Below, in pieces: positions 6,805 through 13,700 of a stretch of 15,673 nucleotides of DNA. A program made the translations under genes and the position numbers. Under the pieces are notes generated by a model that ran no database searches, had not been told where the DNA came from, and worked only from the letters and a program-made list of their open reading frames with translations. The first letter of the stretch is position 1; each line of letters begins with the position of its first letter. The DNA is from Gammaproteobacteria bacterium. GTDB lineage: Bacteria; Pseudomonadota; Gammaproteobacteria; Competibacterales; Competibacteraceae. The DNA lies in NCBI GenBank assembly GCA_020047885.1, contig JAIFNF010000318.1, forward strand, positions 1-15,673, given 5' to 3'.

Positions 6805-7050
6805 TTATGTCATCTCTATGACGGGTTCAGTGGGCGGTGAGGCGGGTTCGAAGTACAAAACCATCAACTGATCAGGACGCAATCCAACCGATTCATAGGC
6901 GCGCCCTTCACGGTCGCAGAACTCGACTTCGAACGCTCGTCCGTCGGCCAGGATGTCAACCACGGTGCCGACTTGTCCACGATACAGGCCATATTCGGGA
7001 ACATTGGCGGTCAATGCCACCACATCCAGCAGATGAATTGCGTTGTTCAT
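6805..7050 (-). CDS. DUF4926 domain protein
   Basis: This encodes 81 residues. An AGGAG ribosome site (7056-7060) sits 5 bases before ATG 7050. The protein reads LLDVVALTANVPEYGLYRGQ, GTVVDIL, then FEVEFCDREGRAYE and LRPDQLMVL, which matches the small DUF4926 family: a compact beta barrel-like protein of 60-80 residues with the motif GLxxGxxGTVV. Its function is unknown. It is the second gene of an operon, 13 bases after the DUF6883 gene, a pairing I recall as recurrent. Small size, tight coupling and an accessory location suit an immunity or antitoxin-like partner, but that is inference. The C-terminal tail beyond LMVLYFE is proline-rich and probably disordered. Confidence 0.8.
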   Translation of the reverse strand: MNNAIHLLDVVALTANVPEYGLYRGQVGTVVDILADGRAFEVEFCDREGRAYESVGLRPDQLMVLYFEPASPPTEPVIEMT

Positions 7051-7063
7051 GGGTACTCCTCTC

Positions 7064-7396
7064 TCAGCGCGGATAGCAAGTGGTTAGACGGGGAATATCC
7101 GATCCGTGTTCAATGATCCATCCGCTTCGCAAGATGGTTTGCCGACCACGCCAATCGAAGGGAAAATCGATTTGATAGCGCTGTCCATAAGTATCGCATC
7201 GCCCAAGCGTTGCATCGTGAAATTTGACCGCTTGCAACAAGGCGTCGCGCAGGGGTTCGGCGTCAGAGTCGGTCATGCCGAGCGCCGCTGCAAACATCCG
7301 CGCCTTGTGTTTGCCTTCGGGGTGTAGAGGATTCATGCAGTAGTCGCGCAGCTTGCGCATGTCAACCGTCGCCTGTTCTGCATGAGGAATGCGCAT
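7064..7396 (-). CDS. DUF6883 domain protein
   Basis: This encodes 110 residues. An AAGGA ribosome site (7402-7406) sits 5 bases before ATG 7396. Features are IPHAEQATVDMRKLRDYCMN (3-22), HPEGKHKARMFAAALGM (25-41), a helix DAEPLRDALLQAV, then YGQRYQIDFPFDW and ILRSGWIIEHGSDIPRLTTC near the end. This is the complete single-domain form of DUF6883, an uncharacterised family. The conserved HPxGKHKAR segment supplies a His, two Lys and an Arg that could form a basic or catalytic surface. Gene order is DUF6883 then DUF4926, with a 13-base gap. It lies 330 bases 3' of the RHS gene, on the same strand, between REP pairs. A toxin-like role with DUF4926 as partner is plausible but untested. Confidence 0.8.
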   Translation of the reverse strand: MRIPHAEQATVDMRKLRDYCMNPLHPEGKHKARMFAAALGMTDSDAEPLRDALLQAVKFHDATLGRCDTYGQRYQIDFPFDWRGRQTILRSGWIIEHGSDIPRLTTCYPR

Positions 7397-7424
7397 CAGG
7401 ATCCTTCAAAATATGGAAAGCATT

Positions 7425-7514
7425 GCAGGTCGGGCAAAAGCGCAGCGTTGCCCGACGGGTTCAGGGAAGGGACGGGGAGATGTCGGGCAACGATAAAGCC
7501 GTTGCCCGACCTAC
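7425..7514. repeat. Inverted REP pair upstream of the DUF6883 gene
   Basis: The first element has a foot GCAG at 7425-7428 (one base off GTAG) and a 9-bp stem, GTCGGGCAA 7429-7437 with TTGCCCGAC 7448-7456. The second, reversed, has GTCGGGCAA 7482-7490, TTGCCCGAC 7502-7510, and CTAC 7511-7514. The stem arms are identical to those of the element at 6716. The pair occupies the region where the promoter of the DUF6883 operon would be expected. Confidence 0.75.
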
Positions 7515-7521
7515 CCGGCTC

Positions 7522-7585
7522 GTAGGGTACGCACCGCGTACCATCATTTCCCACGTCAGGAAAAGGTACGCCATGCGTACCCTAC
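7522..7585. repeat. Second-type inverted REP pair (GGTACGC stems)
   Basis: GTAG (7522-7525) is followed by a 7-bp stem GGTACGC/GCGTACC (7526-7532, 7536-7542). After a 22-base spacer comes the mirrored copy: stem 7565-7571 and 7575-7581, then CTAC 7582-7585. The two halves also pair with each other, giving a large cruciform. The stem sequence differs from the GTCGGGCAA elements, but the GTAG/CTAC feet are the same, so two REP classes sit side by side. Confidence 0.72.
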
Positions 7586-7690
7586 CTGGCTGACCTGATG
7601 GCGACCCGCGGCGTAGACCATGGTAGACAGCGGATGGTAGACCGGCTCGGTTTCCGGGGCGCTGAGATCGACGGCAATGACATCAGTCGA
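7586..7690 (-). pseudogene. mtaD fragment, copy 2, bounded on both sides by REP feet
   Basis: The minus-strand translation is DVIAVDLSAPETEPVYHPLS followed by TMVYAAGRHQVS, the same stretch of an MTA/SAH deaminase-like protein as in copy 1. Only about 35 codons remain. It lies precisely between CTAC of the REP pair ending at 7585 and GTAG of the REP starting at 7691. With the adjacent REP it matches 6615-6747 at a constant offset of 975 bases. The two-gene DUF6883/DUF4926 operon therefore sits between direct repeats. Confidence 0.75.
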
Positions 7691-7721
7691 GTAGGTCGGG
7701 CAAAAGCGGAGCGTTGCCCGA
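7691..7721. repeat. REP element at the 3' edge of the RHS gene
   Basis: GTAG at 7691-7694 is followed by a stem GTCGGGCAA 7695-7703 pairing with TTGCCCGA 7714-7721; the outermost pair is lost. It is the counterpart of the element at 6716, 975 bases away. The RHS stop codon (7727-7729) lies only 5 bases beyond, so the hairpin may also shape the 3' end of the RHS message. Confidence 0.7.
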
Positions 7722-7726
7722 AAGGT

Positions 7727-10700
7727 TCAGGGACTACTACCAGTGCCGCCGCGCGGTGGCAGTCCAGTGTTTGCTATCTTTTTCACTTTCTCCTCACAAG
7801 CTGTATCGCATTTTGTAGGTTCTTTAGGAGGATCATTCCGGCCTCCACCATTTAATTCGCTATTAGCTTTTTTCCAGTTCTTCACCACGCTCTTGGAATC
7901 CGGAGCAACGCTGTCACAGGCTCTGTTTGCTGCTTCTTTCTGCAATTCTTTATTCTCGTTCACTGGCCCTACGACGGGGGGCGATTTGTTGACTCCAGTA
8001 GGTTGTAACCCTTCGCGGTCAGCCAGGTTAATTGGGTCGTTCAACACGTATTGGTATAAATTTGTATCTTCTTCTGTAAACCCAATCGGATCCTTCGCCG
8101 TCCACCGCCCCGTCTCCGCGTCATAATCCCGCGCCCCAAACCGCACCAGTCCCGTATCACGGTCATACAGGCCGCCGGCGAAACCGAAGGGCTGGAAGCC
8201 GGGGTTGCTGTCGGACAGCACCCGCCCGAACTCGTCATACTCCATCGTCTGCTCGATAGTTCCCGTGCCGGTGTTGATCACCAAGCGCGGACTGCCCAGA
8301 TGATCGGTCACGATCCGGTAGGTCTGACCGTTCTTGATCAGGTAATCAGGGACATTCGCTTGATCCGCATAAACAAACCGGCTGACCATGTTGCCCGTAC
8401 CGTCGAGTTCGGCAATCGGCTTGAGTGTGCTTTGGTAGAGGAAGCCTTGCACCAGCGTCCCGCCTACTTTCTTGCCCACGCGCCGATTTCGCCCGTCAAT
8501 CAGATACTCAATCTGTTTTCCAGCCAAAGTGACGTTGCGCAGATTGCCCAGAGCGTCATAGTTGTAAGTCGTAGTCTGGCCGCCGATGTCTTTGGTCTTT
8601 AGCTCGCCGTTCGCCGTGTAGGCATAGGTGGCGTTGCCGTAGGTCAATAGCCGATCCTGGGCGTCATACGTGCCGTTGACCGTGCTACCAGCCGTCCGGC
8701 TCGTCCGGTTGCCGTTGGCGTCATAGACGTAACTGGCGAAAGCCGCACTGTTGCGCTTGACCTCGATCAACCGGCCGATGGCGTCATAGCCGTAGTCAAA
8801 AGTGACCGCTGCGCCGCCGCTGACGGTTTCCACCTTTTGGGTGATCCGTCCCAACCGGTCGTGGGTGTAGGCGATGTTTAGCAGGTTGGTCGAGTTGTAG
8901 CGGGCGGTGTAAGCGGTCGGTTCGCCGAAGCTGTTGTAGGTGTACGTGTCGTTCGCGTTGCCTAGTGCGCTGCCGGTGAGCAGGCCGTTTTGTGCGTTGC
9001 GTGTGAGGGTGAGATCACCCGCTGTCGTCAACAGACTGTCGGGGTCGTAGGCGTAGGCGATGGGATCGGCGCTGTTGACCGTGAGGCTGGCAATCCGGAA
9101 GTCGTTGTCATAGCCGAACTCGACGCTGCCGCTGATCCCGCCGCTCCAAGTCACGCCGGTGAGCAACGAACCGGCATAGCCATTAGCGAGGGTCAGGCCG
9201 CCAGGGGCGGCGATCCCGCTTAATTGACCCGCAGCGTTGTAGCTGTAGCCGTATTGACCCGCCGGAAGGGTGAGCGTACTCAATCGCCCCGCTGCGTCAT
9301 AGGCATAGCTCAATACCCCGCCGTCCGGGCGAGTGACCTTGGTCAGTTGCTTGTCGGCGTTGTACTCATAACCGGTATCGCCGCCGCCGGGAACCGTGGG
9401 TGGAATATAGCTCGTCGCCAAATCCACCGCGTTGTAGGTGAAGCTGTGCGCTGGTTGGTCGGGCGGGGTGAGGCTCGTCAGATTGCCTTTGGCATCGTAG
9501 CCAAAATCGATCTGTTGACCATTGGCGAGGGTCTGCGCGATGACCCGCCCGGCATTGTCATAGTCGAGTTGGCTGCTCTGACCGAGGGCGTCAGTGGCGC
9601 TGGCGAGATAGCCCGCCGCGTTGTAGCTGAAGGTGGTGGTGCGGGTATCCGCGCCGCTGCCTTGCGCGAGGCCGTTCAACCGCCCGCGCCCGTCGTAGCC
9701 TATCGTGATCGGTTCCAGCCCAGTCACGCCGGCTTCAGTCATCCGCCCTTTGTCATCGAGGATGCTGTAACGCTGCCGCTGAGCGTCGCTGGTGACGGTG
9801 GTCTTGCGGGTGGCCTTGTCGTAGACGCTGGTTGACGTGCGTCCGTTGATGGTCGTGGTGCGGGTGAGCGTGGTGAAGTCGAGTGGATTCGTCGGATTGG
9901 CCGGCTCCACGGTCGCGGTGCTGCCGGTGGTCGCAGTGATACCGCCGGTAGTGACTTTGTTGCTGGTGGTGATCGGCGACTGCATCCCGAAGCGCGGGTC
10001 AGGGCCGTCCAGGCTCTCGGTCACCGTGCCGTCGGGTTCGGTGACATTGGCGCTGCCATTCGTGCCGAGCAGGGTTTGGGTTTGCAGACCGTCTGGCGTG
10101 ACCACTTTGCGCCGGCGGTCGCCGGTGGACAGGTCATCCACGCTGTAGGCGGTGGCTCGATTCAGCGCCGTGGTGCGGGTCACGGTGTAGCCGTCTTCCC
10201 GTTCGGTGCGCGCCAGGTTTTGGCTGCCGCTGGCGGCGTTGGCGTCCCGTTGCAACCGGCCCAAGGCGTCATAGGTGAATTGCGAAGCGTTATTGCGCGG
10301 ATCAGTGAAATGAGTCAGCAGGCCGTCGGCGGTGTAGGCCATTTGATAGGCTTCGCTTGCCGGGTTGGTGACCCGGTTCAGGTAGCCGTTGCCGTCCACG
10401 GTCAGGGTGGTGCGCTGACCGAACGGGGCGACGAGAGCGGTGGGATGGCCGTTGCCGTCGCGCTCGACCGTGATGACATTTCCATCAGCGTCCGTCACCG
10501 TGCTCAGCCGCCCGGCGCTGTCGTAGGCGAAGGTGTACAACACCGTATCGGTCAAGGTGTCGACGGTGCTCAGGTGGCGGCCTCCTGCGCTGAAGCGGTA
10601 GAGTTGGCGGCCGTCTTCTGAGGCAATGGCAAATTCACCGACATTGGTGAATCCGGGGAAGGCCGAGGAAACCTTGCGGATGCGATGACGCCCGGTATCT

Positions 10701-13700
10701 ACGATCAGTAAACTGCCGTCTACCATGCGCGCTACGCCTTGTATACCACTGATTGGCGCTTGGGTCGCGGGGCCACCGTCGCCACTAAATCCCAGTGCTC
10801 CCGTGCCCGCGACCGTCGTGATGGCACCATTCGCATCGACCCAGCGAATCCGGTTGTTTCTAGTATCCGCAATATAAAACCCGCCGTCCGCCGTGACCGC
10901 TACGTCTTGTGGACGACTGATATTCGCCTGAGTCGCGGAGCCGCCGTCGCCGCTAAATTCCGCCGATCCCGTGCCCGCGACCGTTGTGATAACACCATTC
11001 TCCACCCGGCGAATCCGGTCTCCGTCAGTATCTGCAATATAAAGCCTGCCGTCCGCCGCAACCGCTATGTCTCTTGGCTTGTTGAGATACGATTGGATCG
11101 CGGGGCCACCATCGCCGATATCACCGCCTGTGCCGATATTGAATCCCAAGCGATCTCCTGCGACCCTCGTGATAGTGCCATTCTCCACCCAGCGAATCCG
11201 GTTATTTCCAGTATCCGCAATATAAAAACTACCGTCCGATGCGACCGCTATGCCGTTTGGCCAGTTGAGTTGCGCTTGAGTCGCGGGGCCGCTGTCACCA
11301 CTAAATCCCGGCGATCCCGTGCCCGCGACTGTCGTAATGGTGCCATTCATCACATCGACCCGGCGAATCCGGTTGTTTCCAGCATCCGCAATATAAAAGC
11401 TGCCGTCCGATGCGAGCGCTACATCACTTGGCTCATTGAGTTGCGCTTGAGTCGCGGGGCCGCTGTCACCACTAAATCCTGGCGATCCCGTGCCCGCGAC
11501 TGTCGTAATGGTGCCATTCGCATCGACCCAGCGAATCCGGTTGTTGCTCTTATCTGCAATATAAAAACTGCCGTCCGCCGCGACCGTTACGCCCTTGGGA
11601 GCCGAAAGTTGCGCCTGGGTCGCGGGGCCACCATCGCCACTGTAGCCGTAATCGTAGCCAGAGCGTGTCACACCGGCTACTGTCGTGATGATTTGCTGCT
11701 GCGGACTTTGTCCGATCCGTCGTATCCCATCCCCTTGATAAAGCACATGACCCGCCAGGTCGTAGGCGTGGTGGATATCCAGACTCCATCCCGCGATCCC
11801 GGCCTGCTTCAGATCGAGAGAACCGACCGATGTGGTCAAACTACTAGAGAAAGTAATCTCCTGTCGGGTGCGGCTACCCGTGATCGGCGTTCCGTTCCCG
11901 TTATAGCCAAACCGTGTACCCTGTTGATAAACGCCGTCATAAACATAACCGATCTTCACGGTTGCCGCCTGTGAACCCTGGAGCGCCTGCCCATACGCAT
12001 TCTGACCGTCCCAGGTAAAGGTCGTGGCTTGGTTGGCCTGCGCCGGAAAAGTACCGAGATCAATGTTTCTGCCCGCGACCTGAACGCTCGCCTCAATCCG
12101 CTTGAGGCTGGCGGGGACCGTCGCACCGCTGAGGGTAATCTTCAGGTTTCGGGCTTCCGTTCGGCCCGGTACCCGATCACTACGATAATTCAGGGCCAGG
12201 TCAGTCCCGACCAATGGAATGCGTTCACCCAAGGTCTGACTTTCACACCCAATGACTGATCCTGAAACCGTGTTTTCCCCACCTGCACCGCAACTATTTG
12301 GCGGCCCTGATGAGGGGCGGCCCGAGGGCGGGCCTTTTGCATCATCCGGCGGCCCAAACGGCCAATTACAATCCCAGGTCGAAAGGTGGGTCAACTGCAC
12401 TCGCCACAAGCTTTTGCCTACAGGGTAGAGCGTAGCCAGTTTAGCTCGTTCTTCGTCGGTTATCCCCAGCTCGGCCAAAGCCGCTGCGTCTGCGACCGTC
12501 CCATCGCCGGTGACATCCAGATCTGCCTTTCCGCTGCTCACCGACAATAGATTGATAACCCGTCCACTATCGGAGGGAATCCATGCGCCTTTCGTACTGT
12601 CGTAATACCCCACCGGCACGGCGCTGCCCACCGGGAAGTTCAGGAAGTTATCCACATAGAACGGCACCGGTTGATTGAACAGCACATCCTTGCCGTTCAG
12701 CTTGGTGGTAGCCTCATCAGCGCTCAACTCCAGCGCATAGGTGTAGCCCACATTCGCCGGCAACGAGGCTGGCATCGTCTGCGGGCCATTCGCGCCCACC
12801 GTGTATTCGCTAAACCGCAGACTTAAAGTCGATAGCGGTTGTGTACTGCCATCCGGCATGACCTTGGACGCCGTAACGCCAGCCGGAAGCAACAGCGCCG
12901 GTTGTCGGACGCCGTCCTGATCGGTCACTACACTGCCCTGAGCCGCCTGCAGGGTTGTAGCATTGCTCAAATTAATCGTGGTGACCTTCGCATCCTTGGC
13001 GACCAGCACCACCTCGTCCACGATCACATAATCTTGCCAGGGCGCGTTGATCTGGCGCTGTGCAGGTAGATAGCCGGTTTTCTGATAGATCACGGTCAGC
13101 AGACCGCCGCCATTCACTGCCAAATCGAACGCCCCATCGGCGCGGCTCAAGGTCTGGCCGAATTCAGGATGGTTCAGAATCGTGATCGTCACACCCGACA
13201 ACAGCGCATTGCTCTTGTCCAGCACCTGGCCGCGCAACACCGCGACCCGCGCCGGGTCAATCGTCCCCGGCGTGACCCCGGTTTGAATCGGATTGGCGCC
13301 GGTGTAAAGGAATTCCGTAGCGTCAGAGATTGGCGTAGCCACTGTCGGATCGACCGGCGGCGCGACCGTACTGGGATCGGGCGGCAAACCCTCGCCGCCG
13401 CCCGCCGGATTGACCGTGATCGTCACTTCATCGGTTCCGTTCAGGGCGCTGTCATTGGCGGTGAGGCGCAGAACGTAGGCTCCCGCCGCCGAGAACGTGG
13501 CCGTGGTGTCGGCCGCATGGCCATTGCCAAACGTCACCGTCCCTGGCCCGCTGAGTGGGCTCCAGGTCACTGTCACGGTGGCCGGCGGATTGGGCAACCC
13601 GTCATCGGTCACCGTCCCGCTTAAATTAGCCGTGGCCGGCAGGGTGAGCGTCTGATCCAGTCCTGCATTCACCGCTGGCGGCTGATTGTCGCCGCAGACC

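Noticed and set aside
9224..9835. 203-residue plus-strand open frame, and similar plus-strand frames through 8990-10621
   Set aside because: They are antisense to the YD-repeat region; codon use reflects the periodic opposite strand.
10739..11974. 411-residue plus-strand open frame
   Set aside because: It lies entirely antisense to the NHL repeats of the RHS gene; its own internal repetition just mirrors those repeats, and it has no recognisable family.
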